DNA from: Nocardioides mangrovi
GTDB taxonomy: Bacteria > Actinomycetota > Actinomycetes > Propionibacteriales > Nocardioidaceae
NCBI RefSeq assembly: GCF_020073815.1
Contig: NZ_JAIQZJ010000012.1
Location: 124,001-188,000, forward strand
Length of the DNA stretch: 64,000 nucleotides
Direction: 5' to 3'
Notes under the pieces: generated by a model
Seen by the model: only the letters and a program-made list of their open reading frames with translations
Databases searched by the model: none
What the model was told of the DNA's origin: nothing
In this document: positions 17,121 to 25,254 of the stretch, piece after piece
Layout of the letters: every line of letters begins with the position of its first letter
Position numbering within the stretch: the first letter of the stretch is position 1
Made by a program: the position numbers and the translations under genes

Positions 17121-17491
17121 TCGACGACTCCCGAGCGATGCGCCGAATCGTCGGCCGCATCCTCGGTGACGCGGGATTCGAGGTCCTGGAGGCCGCCGAC
17201 GGCCAGGAGGCACTCGACCTCCTCGCCGGTCCCGGCGACGTCCCGGAGCTGGCCTGCGTGGACTGGAACATGCCGGTGATGGACGGCCTGACGTTCATCA
17301 CCGAGGTCCGCAGGCATCCCGAGTGGCGCGCCATCACGCTGATGATGGTGACCACCGAGAGCGAGTCGGACCAGATCGTCCGTGCCCTGGCGGCCGGCGC
17401 CCACGAGTACCTCATCAAGCCGTTCACGGGTGAGGCCATGCTCGAGAAGCTCGACCTTCTCGGGCTCCTCCCGACTTCGACAGGGGTCTGA
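17105..17491 (+). CDS. CheY-like response regulator
   Basis: This is a single-domain receiver of 128 residues. The acidic pair lies in VVDDSRAMRR, the phospho-acceptor is Asp53 (CVDWNMPVMDGL), a Thr pair follows in MMVTTESE, and the conserved lysine is in YLIKPF. It is probably phosphorylated by the cluster's CheA. Two CheY-like proteins in one cluster usually divide into a motor regulator and a phosphate sink or second output; sequence alone does not say which this is. Its start overlaps the end of cheR by 16 bases, and the CheX-like phosphatase gene begins one base after its stop. Confidence 0.92.
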   Translation: MRALVVDDSRAMRRIVGRILGDAGFEVLEAADGQEALDLLAGPGDVPELACVDWNMPVMDGLTFITEVRRHPEWRAITLMMVTTESESDQIVRALAAGAHEYLIKPFTGEAMLEKLDLLGLLPTSTGV

Positions 17492-17492
17492 C

Positions 17493-17939
17493 ATGACCAT
17501 CGCAAGCGCGCCCGACCAGGCGCTCGTCCTCGCCGCCATCGAGCAGGTGTGGGGCTCCATGCTCTTCGCGACCGCCGACCCGTGGCCCACGGAGCGGCCG
17601 GCGGAGTTCGAGACCGGGCTCCAGGCCCAGATCGAGCTGCGCGGCGAGTGGAACGGGCGCCTCGTGCTCACCTGTGACGCCGGCGTCGCCAACCAGATCG
17701 CCAACGCGATGCTCGGCCTCGGTCCCGAGGACGAGCTCGACGAGCCCGACGTCCACGACGCCGTGGGCGAGGTGCTGAACGTCGTCGGCGGCAGCGTGAA
17801 GGGCGCCCTCCCGGGCACCTCCGCGCTCGGCCTGCCCGGCGTCTCGGAGGTCACCGAGGTGCCCTCCCGTGACGAGTCGTTCGTCGTCTCCTGGGGCGAC
17901 GCACCCGTCTACGTCCAGATCGTCCCGGACGCCGCCTGA
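17493..17939 (+). CDS. CheC/CheX-like CheY-P phosphatase
   Basis: The 148-residue protein carries the signature of CheC/CheX/FliY phosphatases, D/S-x3-E-x2-N, as Asp89, Glu93 and Asn96 in DAVGEVLNVVGG. In that family the Glu and Asn act on phosphorylated CheY. Only one such motif is present, as in CheX. ATG 17493 comes one base after the cheY stop and 38 bases before the second cheY, placing it between its likely substrates. This supplies the signal-termination step, since no cheZ is seen. Confidence 0.8.
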   Translation: MTIASAPDQALVLAAIEQVWGSMLFATADPWPTERPAEFETGLQAQIELRGEWNGRLVLTCDAGVANQIANAMLGLGPEDELDEPDVHDAVGEVLNVVGGSVKGALPGTSALGLPGVSEVTEVPSRDESFVVSWGDAPVYVQIVPDAA

Positions 17940-17977
17940 GCGGGTCCGGACTGCCAGCAGCGACTAGAAGGAAGATC

Positions 17978-18340
17978 ATGAAGATCCTGATCGCCGACGA
18001 CAGCAAGGTCATGCGCCAGATCGTGCTCCGCACCCTGCGCCAGGCCGGTTTCGGGCACCACGACTACTTGGAGGCCGTCGACGGCGCCGAGGCGCTGGAC
18101 AAGGTGGCCGCCGAGGCACCCGACCTGGTGCTCTCGGACTGGAACATGCCGAACAAGACGGGCATCGAGCTGCTCCGCGCCCTGCGCGGCAACGGCAACG
18201 CCGTCCCGTTCGGGTTCATCACCTCCGAGGGCTCGGAGGAGATGCGCGCCGCCGCGAAGTCGGCGGGCGCGATGTTCCTGATCGCCAAGCCGTTCACCGC
18301 CGAGCACTTCGAGGCCGAGCTGGCCGGGATGCTGAGCTGA
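17978..18340 (+). CDS. CheY-like response regulator
   Basis: This 120-residue receiver has IADDSKVMRQ, phospho-acceptor Asp54 (LVLSDWNMPNKTG), ITSEGSEE and the conserved lysine in LIAKPF. A good GAAGGA ribosome site precedes ATG 17978. It differs clearly from the receiver at 17105-17491, so the cluster has two distinct CheY proteins. The form of its motif (SDWNMPNKTG) is close to classical CheY of flagellar systems, so it may be the motor-binding one; this is a weak inference. Confidence 0.92.
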   Translation: MKILIADDSKVMRQIVLRTLRQAGFGHHDYLEAVDGAEALDKVAAEAPDLVLSDWNMPNKTGIELLRALRGNGNAVPFGFITSEGSEEMRAAAKSAGAMFLIAKPFTAEHFEAELAGMLS

Positions 18341-18347
18341 GCCAGTC

Positions 18348-18818
18348 ATGATCCCGGACCGCAAGAACATCAAGGACCTCTTCGAGGGCCTGCTCGGCCG
18401 CGACGTGGAGATCACCGAGGGCAAGCCGGTCGACATCGGCATCCCCAAGCCGGTCATCGCGTCGTACGCCGACGACGGTCAGCGCCTGCGCGCCGTCGCG
18501 GTGCTCAGCTTCGGGCTCGCCGCCCGGGCCGGCGCCGCGATCGCGCTGGTGCCGAAGGGGGCGGCCGACGCCGCCGAGGAGGACCGGCTGATGCCGGACA
18601 ACCTTTTCGAGAACGCCTCGGAGATCTGCAACGTCCTGGCGGCGCCGTTCGGCGACGCGCTGGGCGAGCACCTCCGGCTCGTCGGCACCTACGCCCCGAC
18701 GGACCCGGTCCCGGCCCACGTGCTGACGATCGCCGCGCAGCTGGCCGCCCGCGAGGACGTCGAGCTCGAGATCGCCGGCTACGGCACGGGCGGTCTCTCG
18801 CTGATCGCGGCCGTCTGA
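18348..18818 (+). CDS. CheX-like remnant or paralogue, last gene of chemotaxis cluster
   Basis: The 156-residue protein follows cheY by seven bases. It shows a partial CheC/CheX motif: E-N-A-S-E-I-C-N, with Glu92 and Asn95 in the right relation but Glu88 where the family has Asp or Ser. The flanking pattern (Asn-Val-Leu-Ala then Phe-Gly-Asp) resembles the CheX-like protein at 17493-17939. It could be a second phosphatase with altered activity or a non-enzymatic relative that binds CheY or the motor. Function is unproven. Confidence 0.7.
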   Translation: MIPDRKNIKDLFEGLLGRDVEITEGKPVDIGIPKPVIASYADDGQRLRAVAVLSFGLAARAGAAIALVPKGAADAAEEDRLMPDNLFENASEICNVLAAPFGDALGEHLRLVGTYAPTDPVPAHVLTIAAQLAAREDVELEIAGYGTGGLSLIAAV

Positions 18819-18863
18819 CCGCTCGGCCGTCCGGGGGTGCCCGGACGTAGGCTGGGCGGCGAG

Positions 18864-21299
18864 ATGAGTACGTCGATCCCGCTGCCCGGTCTGGAGACCA
18901 TCACCGCTGCCGAGCCGCCGCAGCGCCGCGGCCCGAGCGCCGAGGAGCTGCTCGCGGGCCTCAACGACCCCCAGCGGGCCGCCGTCGTGCACGAGGGCGC
19001 CCCGCTGCTCGTCGTGGCCGGCGCCGGCTCCGGCAAGACGCGGGTGCTGACGCGCCGGATCGCGTGGCTGATCTCCGAGCGCCGCGCCCACCCGGGCTCG
19101 ATCCTGGCCATCACCTTCACCAACAAGGCCGCGGCCGAGATGAAGGAGCGCGTCGAGGACCTCGTGGGCAAGCGCGCCCGGATCATGTGGGTCTCGACGT
19201 TCCACTCCGCCTGCGTGCGGATCCTCCGCAAGGAGGTCACCACCCTGGATTTCGGGGGCGTGGGCTTCAAGTCCAACTTCTCCATCTACGACGCCGCCGA
19301 CCAGAAGCGCCTGATGACGCTGGTCTGCAACGACCTCGACCTCGACCCGCGCCGCTACCAGCCCGGCGCGCTGCTCCACTGGGTCTCCAACCAGAAGAAC
19401 GAGCTGCGCGACCCCGAGGACGCCACCAAGGACGCCCGCAACCACCTCGAGGAGACGTACGCCGCGGCGTACACCACCTACCAGCGGCGGCTGCGCGAGG
19501 CCAACGCGCTCGACTTCGACGACCTCATCATGTTCACGGTCCACCTCTTCCAGCAGTTCCCGGAGGTGCGCGAGACCTACCGCCGGCGCTTCCGGCACGT
19601 GCTGGTCGACGAGTACCAGGACACCAACCACGCGCAGTACGCCCTCATCCACCAGCTCTGCGCCGACGCCATCTCAGACGGGGGCCCGATGGTCGACCCC
19701 GAGGTCGAGCGGGTGGAGCCGGCCGAGCTGATGGTGGTGGGCGACGCCGACCAGTCGATCTACGCCTTCCGCGGCGCCAACATCCGCAACATCCTCGACT
19801 TCGAGCAGGACTTCCCCAACGCGACGTCGATCCTGCTGGAGCAGAATTACCGCTCCACGCAGACCATCCTCACCGCCGCCAACTCGGTGATCGGCCACAA
19901 CAAGGGCCGCAAGGAGAAGCGGCTGTGGTCCGACGCCGGCGACGGCGACCGGATCGTCGGGTACGTCGCCGACGATGAGCACGACGAGGCCCGCTTCGTC
20001 TCCGGGGAGATCGACAAGCTCACCGACGAGGGCCGGTTCCGGCCCGGCGACGTGGCCGTCTTCTACCGCACCAACGCCCAGTCCCGGGTCTTCGAGGAGG
20101 TCTTCATCCGCCTCGGGATGCCTTACAAGGTCGTCGGCGGCGTCCGCTTCTACGAGCGGCGGGAGATCCGCGACGCGCTGGCCTACCTCCGGCTGCTGGT
20201 CAACCCGGCCGACCAGGTCTCCCTGCGCCGGATCCTCAACACCCCCAAGCGCGGCATCGGCGACCGGGCGGTCGCGTGCGTCAACGCGCTCGCCGAGCGC
20301 GATCGGATCACCTTCTGGGAGGCGCTCCGGCGGGCCGAGGACGCCCCCGGCCTGGCCACCCGGTCGCTGACCCAGATCCAGGGCTTCGTGGCCCTGGTCG
20401 AGGAGCTCCAGTCGATGGTCGACGGGGGAGAGCGGCCCGACGTCGTCCTCGAGACCACCCTGGCCCGGTCGGGCTACCTCACCGCGCTCGAGGAGAGCGA
20501 CGACCCGCAGGACGAGACCCGGCTGGAGAACCTCGCCGAGCTCGTCGCCGTGGCCCGCGAGTTCGCCGACGACCCGGTCGCCGGCCCCTCGGCCGACCCG
20601 GCCGACGTCGACGCCGGCACCGTCGCGCCCGGACTCGGCGACTTCCTCGAGCGGGTGGCGCTGGTGGCCGACGCCGACCAGATTCCCGATGACGACCCCG
20701 AGGATCAGGGGGTCGTCACGCTGATGACGCTGCACACCGCGAAGGGTCTGGAGTTCCCGGTCGTCTTCCTCACCGGTCTCGAGGACGGCGTCTTCCCGCA
20801 CTCCCGGGCGCTCGGCGACCAGACGGAGCTCGAGGAGGAGCGACGACTCGCGTACGTCGGGGTGACCCGGGCCCGGGAGCGCCTCTTCATCTCCCGTGCC
20901 GTGGTCCGCTCCGCCTGGGGCGCCCCCTCGCACAACCCCGGCTCCCGGTTCCTCGACGAGCTGCCGGTCGACCTGGTCGACTGGCGCCGCACCGAAGCGG
21001 CGCAGACCCGCTGGAGCCGTCCCGACCTCTCCGGTGGGCAGCACTACGGCGAGCCGACGGCCGCCGGTCGGCGCAACTTCTCCGCGGCCGCGGTCCGGGC
21101 CGACGCGGCCGCCCGTTCCAAGCCGTCGCGGGAGATCCCGAGCCTCGACCCGGGCGACCGGGTGCTGCACGACTCGTTCGGCCTCGGCACGGTGGTCGCG
21201 CTCGAGGGCGCCGGCGACAAGGCCGTCGCGTCGATCGACTTCGGCTCGGAGGGCGTCAAGCGCCTCCTGCTGCGCTACGCGCCCGTGGAGAAGCTGTGA
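18864..21299 (+). CDS. pcrA: ATP-dependent DNA helicase PcrA/UvrD
   Basis: This is a superfamily 1A 3'-5' helicase acting in repair and in clearing replication blocks. Motifs are in order: Walker A AGAGSGKTRVL near residue 50, VSTFHSACVRILR (Ia), DEYQDTN (II), GDADQSIYAFRGA (III), LEQNYRST (IV), TAKGLEFPVVFL (V) and VGVTRARERL (VI). A C-terminal Tudor-like segment follows (DRVLHDSFGLGTVVALEG). Length from ATG 18864 is 811 residues, normal for the family. It converges with the M23 peptidase gene, with only 12 bases between them, as the corresponding genes do in Mycobacterium (Rv0949/Rv0950c). Confidence 0.95.
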   Translation: MSTSIPLPGLETITAAEPPQRRGPSAEELLAGLNDPQRAAVVHEGAPLLVVAGAGSGKTRVLTRRIAWLISERRAHPGSILAITFTNKAAAEMKERVEDLVGKRARIMWVSTFHSACVRILRKEVTTLDFGGVGFKSNFSIYDAADQKRLMTLVCNDLDLDPRRYQPGALLHWVSNQKNELRDPEDATKDARNHLEETYAAAYTTYQRRLREANALDFDDLIMFTVHLFQQFPEVRETYRRRFRHVLVDEYQDTNHAQYALIHQLCADAISDGGPMVDPEVERVEPAELMVVGDADQSIYAFRGANIRNILDFEQDFPNATSILLEQNYRSTQTILTAANSVIGHNKGRKEKRLWSDAGDGDRIVGYVADDEHDEARFVSGEIDKLTDEGRFRPGDVAVFYRTNAQSRVFEEVFIRLGMPYKVVGGVRFYERREIRDALAYLRLLVNPADQVSLRRILNTPKRGIGDRAVACVNALAERDRITFWEALRRAEDAPGLATRSLTQIQGFVALVEELQSMVDGGERPDVVLETTLARSGYLTALEESDDPQDETRLENLAELVAVAREFADDPVAGPSADPADVDAGTVAPGLGDFLERVALVADADQIPDDDPEDQGVVTLMTLHTAKGLEFPVVFLTGLEDGVFPHSRALGDQTELEEERRLAYVGVTRARERLFISRAVVRSAWGAPSHNPGSRFLDELPVDLVDWRRTEAAQTRWSRPDLSGGQHYGEPTAAGRRNFSAAAVRADAAARSKPSREIPSLDPGDRVLHDSFGLGTVVALEGAGDKAVASIDFGSEGVKRLLLRYAPVEKL

Positions 21300-21311
21300 G
21301 GCGGTTCGCCG

Positions 21312-22358
21312 CTACGGCGTGACCCCGTGCGCGACGAGCGCGGTGTACGGGTCGACCGGGTCGCCCGCGCCGGGGCGGACCTCGAGGTGCAGGTGGGGGC
21401 CGGTGACGTTGCCGGTCGAGCCGACGTAGCCGATCAGCTCGCCCTGGGAGATCGTGTCGCCCTCGCTGACGACGTACGAGGTCTGGTGGCAGTACCAGAT
21501 CTCGGTGCCGTCATCGAGCGTGATGACGGTCTTGTTGCCGTAGGAGCCGTCGTACCCGACGGAGGTGACCACGCCGTCGGCGATGGCGTGGATCGGGGTG
21601 CCGCTCGGGGCGGCGAAGTCGAGGCCGGTGTGGAAGTGGGACCACAGGCCGCTGTAGTCACCGAAGCGGGCGGTCAGGTGGTAGCCGGAGACCGGGAGGA
21701 TCCACTGGTTGAGCGCGAGCTTGTCGGACCAGGCCTGGGTCTCCTGGGCGAGCTTGGCCATCGCCGCGTCGCGCTGCCGGCTCTGCTCCTCGACCTTGTC
21801 CTGGAGCTGGGCGTCGGCGGCGTCGTCGAGGGCGTCGCGGCGCGAGTCGCGGCTGACGACCTCGCGTCCGAGCAGGTTGACGCGGGAGACGTTGCTGACG
21901 CCGCTGAGGGCGCTGGCCTGGCTGATCCGCGGGCTGTCGCTGCTCCCGAGGCCGCCGGCGACGGTCAGGGCGCCGCCCGCGGAGACCGCGAGCGCGGCGA
22001 CGCCGAGCACCATCGGAGCGGAGGGGAGCACCCGGAAGAGCGGGGCGCGCGAGGCGCTGCGGCGGGCGCCCGGCTGCGAGAGGCCGGTGCGCGGCGCGGG
22101 GGCGCTGCGGACGCCGCCCACGCGGTAGGACTGGTAGGTCGCGGACGACCCGGTCGGGGTCGGCTCGAGGGCCTCGTTGGTGACCGGGATGACGATGGTC
22201 GACTCGTCCTCGAGCGACAGCGGAGCCGGCGTGGGCTCGACGCTCTCGCGACGGGTGGACCGGGTCGGCTTCTCCGCGCGACGCTTGCCGCCGGAGGGGG
22301 TCGGCTGGTCCGAGGGTCGGCGGCTGGGGCCGCGACGATCCGCTCGGTGGTTGCCCAT
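21312..22358 (-). CDS. M23 family metallopeptidase
   Basis: This is a probable peptidoglycan endopeptidase. From ATG 22358 (GGAGAA upstream) it has 348 residues. There is a charged cytosolic Arg/Pro-rich N-terminal region of about 120 residues, one membrane helix (about 128-150), a coiled coil containing QLQDKVEEQSRQRD, and a C-terminal LytM/M23 domain with zinc-ligand patterns HFHTGLDFAAP and GPHLHLEVR. The catalytic domain is expected outside the membrane. The frame is open for another 99 codons upstream but that DNA looks like leader, not protein. It is divergent from sucC, the arrangement seen around Rv0950c in Mycobacterium. Confidence 0.92.
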   Translation of the reverse strand: MGNHRADRRGPSRRPSDQPTPSGGKRRAEKPTRSTRRESVEPTPAPLSLEDESTIVIPVTNEALEPTPTGSSATYQSYRVGGVRSAPAPRTGLSQPGARRSASRAPLFRVLPSAPMVLGVAALAVSAGGALTVAGGLGSSDSPRISQASALSGVSNVSRVNLLGREVVSRDSRRDALDDAADAQLQDKVEEQSRQRDAAMAKLAQETQAWSDKLALNQWILPVSGYHLTARFGDYSGLWSHFHTGLDFAAPSGTPIHAIADGVVTSVGYDGSYGNKTVITLDDGTEIWYCHQTSYVVSEGDTISQGELIGYVGSTGNVTGPHLHLEVRPGAGDPVDPYTALVAHGVTP

Positions 22359-22540
22359 GACTGTTTGCTTCTCCGCTGCTCGGGGGTTCAGACGGCGAGG
22401 CCCGACTGTAACGGACAGATCACGGCCCATGTAAAACATCGGCAGGATCCGTCGTGGTCTTGAGGGCTCCGCTGCAGCCCTGCGGCCCGACATTCCCGCC
22501 TGCCGACCTGCTGACACCCCCGTTTCGGGGTGGTCAGGCT
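22359..22540 (-). promoter_or_regulatory. structured region upstream of M23 peptidase gene
   Basis: The gap between the M23 and sucC starts is 414 bases. On the M23 side it contains several inverted repeats. One hairpin spans 22512-22536, with arms TGACACCCC and GGGGTG plus TCA around a GTTT turn. An outer 7-bp stem (CGGCAGG at 22440-22446, CCTGCCG at 22499-22505) encloses a GGGCT/AGCCC hairpin at 22464-22480. These could form a regulatory leader if transcription starts near 22560 (TATTGT on the minus strand there). A nearer -10, TACAGT near 22405, would put them upstream of the transcript instead. It does not match a riboswitch class I can name. Confidence 0.35.
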
Positions 22541-22696
22541 CACGGCGACCGAACAATACCCAATCCTGTCTAGACCATCGGCGTGTCCGGGGTAGGTCGT
22601 CCGGGTGGTGCCGGGCGGATCGGGTCGCGACAGGCGGGCGGCGACCGTGCCCCACGTCACGTAGCCCCGGCCTCGTGCCCGCGGAGGAGCCGGGTC

Positions 22697-22702
22697 TATG
22701 GT
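22697..22702 (+). promoter_or_regulatory. probable -10 element of sucCD
   Basis: TATGGT lies 70 bases before the sucC GTG. It would give a leader of about 65 bases that includes a small GGCGCG/CGCGCC hairpin at 22727-22744. No other good -10 is seen nearer the gene. Confidence 0.35.
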
Positions 22703-22772
22703 GCCTGGGACACCCCCTGAGCTCGAGGCGCGCTGTGGCGCGCCCGCTCCTACTAGAGGACTTGGTGGATCA

Positions 22773-23939
22773 GTGGATCTGATGGAGTACCAGGCGAAGG
22801 AGCTCTTCGCCAAGCACGGTGTGGCCACGACGCTGGGCGTCGTCGTCGAGACCGCGGAGGCCGCGAAGGCCGCTGCCGAGCAGATCGGCGGCGTGACCGT
22901 CATCAAGGCGCAGGTCAAGGCCGGCGGCCGCGGCAAGGCGGGCGGCGTGAAGCTGGCCAAGACGGCGGACGAGGCCTTCGAGCACGCGTCCAACATCCTG
23001 GGCATGGAGATCAAGGGCCTCACGGTCAACCGCGTGCTGGTCACGCCGGCGACCCCGCCCGAGGAGGAGTACTACTTCTCCTTCCTGCTCGACCGGGCCA
23101 ACCGGCAGTACCTCTGCATCGCGTCCGTCGAGGGCGGCGTCGAGATCGAGGAGGTCGCCAAGACCAACCCGGACGCTGTCAAGCAGATCCCGGTCGACCC
23201 GGGCACCGGCGTCGACGAGGCCAAGGCCCGCGAGATCGCCACCGAGGCGAAGTTCCCCGAGGCCGTCTTCGAGCAGGCCGTCGTGATGATCCAGGCGCTC
23301 TACGCGACCTTCGTCGAGGAGGACGCCACGCTCGTCGAGGTCAACCCGCTCGCGCGGCTGGCCGGCGACAAGCTCGAGGCGCTCGACGGCAAGGTCTCGC
23401 TGGACGACAACGCCTCCGAGGTCCGCCACCCCGACCACGAGCAGTTCGAGATCCGCGAGGAGGCCGACCCGCTCGAGGCGAAGGCCAAGGACAAGGGCCT
23501 CAACTACGTCAAGCTCGACGGCCAGGTCGGCATCATCGGCAACGGCGCGGGCCTGGTCATGTCGACCCTCGACGTCGTCGCGTACGCCGGTGAGGCCCAC
23601 GGCGGCGTCAAGCCGGCGAACTTCCTCGACATCGGCGGCGGTGCCAACGCCCAGGTGATGGCCGACGGCCTCGACGTCATCCTCAACGACCCGCAGGTCA
23701 AGAGCGTGTTCGTGAACGTCTTCGGCGGCATCACCGCCTGCGACGAGGTCGCCAACGGCATCAAGGGCGCCCTGGAGATCCTCGGCGACGAGGCGAGCAA
23801 GCCGCTCGTCGTACGCCTCGACGGCAACAACGTCGAGAAGGGCCGGGCGATCCTGGACGAGCTGAACCACCCGCTCGTCACCCAGGTGGACACCATGGAC
23901 GGTGCGGCCGACAAGGCCGCCGAGCTGGCGAACGCCTGA
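22773..23939 (+). CDS. sucC: succinyl-CoA synthetase (ADP-forming) beta subunit
   Basis: SucC is the nucleotide-binding subunit of the TCA-cycle enzyme that interconverts succinyl-CoA and succinate with substrate-level phosphorylation. The ATP-grasp N-terminal domain is plain (MEYQAKELFAKHGV, KAQVKAGGRGKAGGVKLA), and the C-terminal CoA-ligase domain includes FLDIGGGAN and VFGGITACDEVA. GTG 22773 gives 388 residues; ATG 22782, three codons on, is equally possible, and I see no strong ribosome site that decides. It is followed by sucD after 17 bases. Confidence 0.95.
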   Translation: MDLMEYQAKELFAKHGVATTLGVVVETAEAAKAAAEQIGGVTVIKAQVKAGGRGKAGGVKLAKTADEAFEHASNILGMEIKGLTVNRVLVTPATPPEEEYYFSFLLDRANRQYLCIASVEGGVEIEEVAKTNPDAVKQIPVDPGTGVDEAKAREIATEAKFPEAVFEQAVVMIQALYATFVEEDATLVEVNPLARLAGDKLEALDGKVSLDDNASEVRHPDHEQFEIREEADPLEAKAKDKGLNYVKLDGQVGIIGNGAGLVMSTLDVVAYAGEAHGGVKPANFLDIGGGANAQVMADGLDVILNDPQVKSVFVNVFGGITACDEVANGIKGALEILGDEASKPLVVRLDGNNVEKGRAILDELNHPLVTQVDTMDGAADKAAELANA

Positions 23940-23956
23940 GGCCGGGGAGAAGACAG

Positions 23957-24850
23957 ATGAGCATCTACCTCAACAAGGACAGCAAGATCATCGTCCAGGG
24001 CATCACCGGTGGCATGGGCTCCAAGCACACCACCCTGATGATCGAGTCCGGCAGCAACATCGTCGGCGGCGTCAACGCCCGCAAGGCCGGCACCACCGTC
24101 GAGCTGGCCGGGACCACCCAGCCGGTCTTCGGCACCGTCGAGGAGGCCATGAAGGAGACCGGTGCCGACGTGTCGGTCGTCTTCGTGCCGCCGGCCTTCA
24201 CCAAGGACGCCTGCATCGAGGCCATCGACGCCGGCATCGGCCTGCTCGTGGTCATCACCGAGGGCGTCCCGGTGCAGGACACCGCCGAGGTCTGGTCCTA
24301 CCTGCAGTCCGAGGCCAACCACGCCGGCACCCGGATGATCGGCCCCAACTGCCCGGGCATCATCACCCCCGGCGAGTCGCTGGCCGGCATCACCCCGCAC
24401 ACCATCGCGGGGACCGGCCCGATCGGCCTCGTGTCGAAGTCCGGCACGCTGACCTACCAGATGATGTACGAGCTGCGTGACTACGGCTTCTCGACCGCCA
24501 TCGGCATCGGCGGCGACCCGGTCATCGGCACCACCCACATCGACGCCCTCGCGGCGTTCGAGGCGGACCCCGACACCAAGGCGATCGTGATGATCGGCGA
24601 GATCGGCGGCGACGCCGAGGAGCGGGCCGCGGCGTACATCAAGGACAACGTGACCAAGCCGGTCGTCGGCTACGTCGCGGGCTTCACCGCCCCCGAGGGC
24701 AAGACCATGGGCCACGCCGGCGCCATCGTCTCCGGCTCCTCGGGCACCGCCCAGGCGAAGAAGGAGGCCCTCGAGGCCGTCGGCGTGAAGGTCGGCAAGA
24801 CGCCGTCCGAGACCGCCGCTCTCATGCGAGAGATCCTCGAGACCCTCTGA
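23957..24850 (+). CDS. sucD: succinyl-CoA synthetase alpha subunit
   Basis: SucD binds CoA and carries the phospho-histidine. The 297-residue protein starts MSIYLNKDSKIIVQGITGG with the CoA-binding Rossmann fold. GPNCPGIITPGE, SKSGTLTY and IGEIGGDAEE follow, with the active-site histidine in the late GHAGAIVSG. GGGGAGAAGA precedes the ATG. A strong hairpin 18 bases after the stop ends the sucCD transcript. Confidence 0.96.
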   Translation: MSIYLNKDSKIIVQGITGGMGSKHTTLMIESGSNIVGGVNARKAGTTVELAGTTQPVFGTVEEAMKETGADVSVVFVPPAFTKDACIEAIDAGIGLLVVITEGVPVQDTAEVWSYLQSEANHAGTRMIGPNCPGIITPGESLAGITPHTIAGTGPIGLVSKSGTLTYQMMYELRDYGFSTAIGIGGDPVIGTTHIDALAAFEADPDTKAIVMIGEIGGDAEERAAAYIKDNVTKPVVGYVAGFTAPEGKTMGHAGAIVSGSSGTAQAKKEALEAVGVKVGKTPSETAALMREILETL

Positions 24851-24867
24851 TCCGTCAGAAGCTCACC

Positions 24868-24900
24868 GCTGACCCGGCAGAAACTCTCTGCCGGGTCAGC
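24868..24900 (+). terminator. strong hairpin terminator after sucD
   Basis: A perfect 14-bp stem, GCTGACCCGGCAGA at 24868-24881 and TCTGCCGGGTCAGC at 24887-24900, has a five-base loop. It is followed by GTCATTT, a short T run. The same arms occur at 35466-35498. Confidence 0.85.
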
Positions 24901-24906
24901 GTCATT

Positions 24907-25184
24907 TCAGCCGGCGCAGCGCTGGTCGTCGGCGACCAGGAGCAGGCTGGCGACGCCGTCCGGCCCCGAGCTCGAAGCGGGTACGCCGCCCGCACCGCGT
25001 GCCTTGTCAGGTCCGTCGGCCGCACGACGCTCCGGAGCGCCTGGCCGTGCCCCGGCCGGCTTCGCCGTGTGGGTCGCGGGCGGGCTGGGCTCGTGGGTGG
25101 CCGGCGGCCGGGTTGGAAGCGGGCGGCCGCATCATGGCTGTCGCACCCGCTGAGGACCAGCAGGCCGACCAGGATCACCACGGC
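24907..25184 (-). pseudogene. putative small lipoprotein, probably frameshifted
   Basis: On the minus strand a frame from GTG 25184 (or 25181) gives a good lipoprotein signal, VILVGLLVLSGCDS, with the lipobox cysteine. About ten residues later its composition becomes an Arg/Pro-rich run that looks out of frame. A neighbouring frame, open from about 25140, reads as a Pro/Thr/Ala-rich linker ending in SLLLVADDQRCAG and a TGA at 24909-24907. Joined by a one-base shift they would make a lipoprotein of about 90 residues. No homologue comes to mind. The rest of 24851-25254 holds only the sucD terminator. Confidence 0.35.
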
Positions 25185-25254
25185 ACGCTCACGTGGGGGA
25201 GACGGCGGGCGCCCACCAGAAGTTGCCCCACCAGCTCGGGCCGGTGGGGTGGGG

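Noticed and set aside
22400..22600. c-di-AMP (ydaO) riboswitch before the M23 gene
   Set aside because: Considered because of gene type, but the conserved blocks of that riboswitch are not found in the right order.
22359..22655. N-terminal extension of the M23 peptidase (99 codons)
   Set aside because: The sequence is not protein-like, and the start at 22358 has a ribosome site and a normal cytosolic tail.
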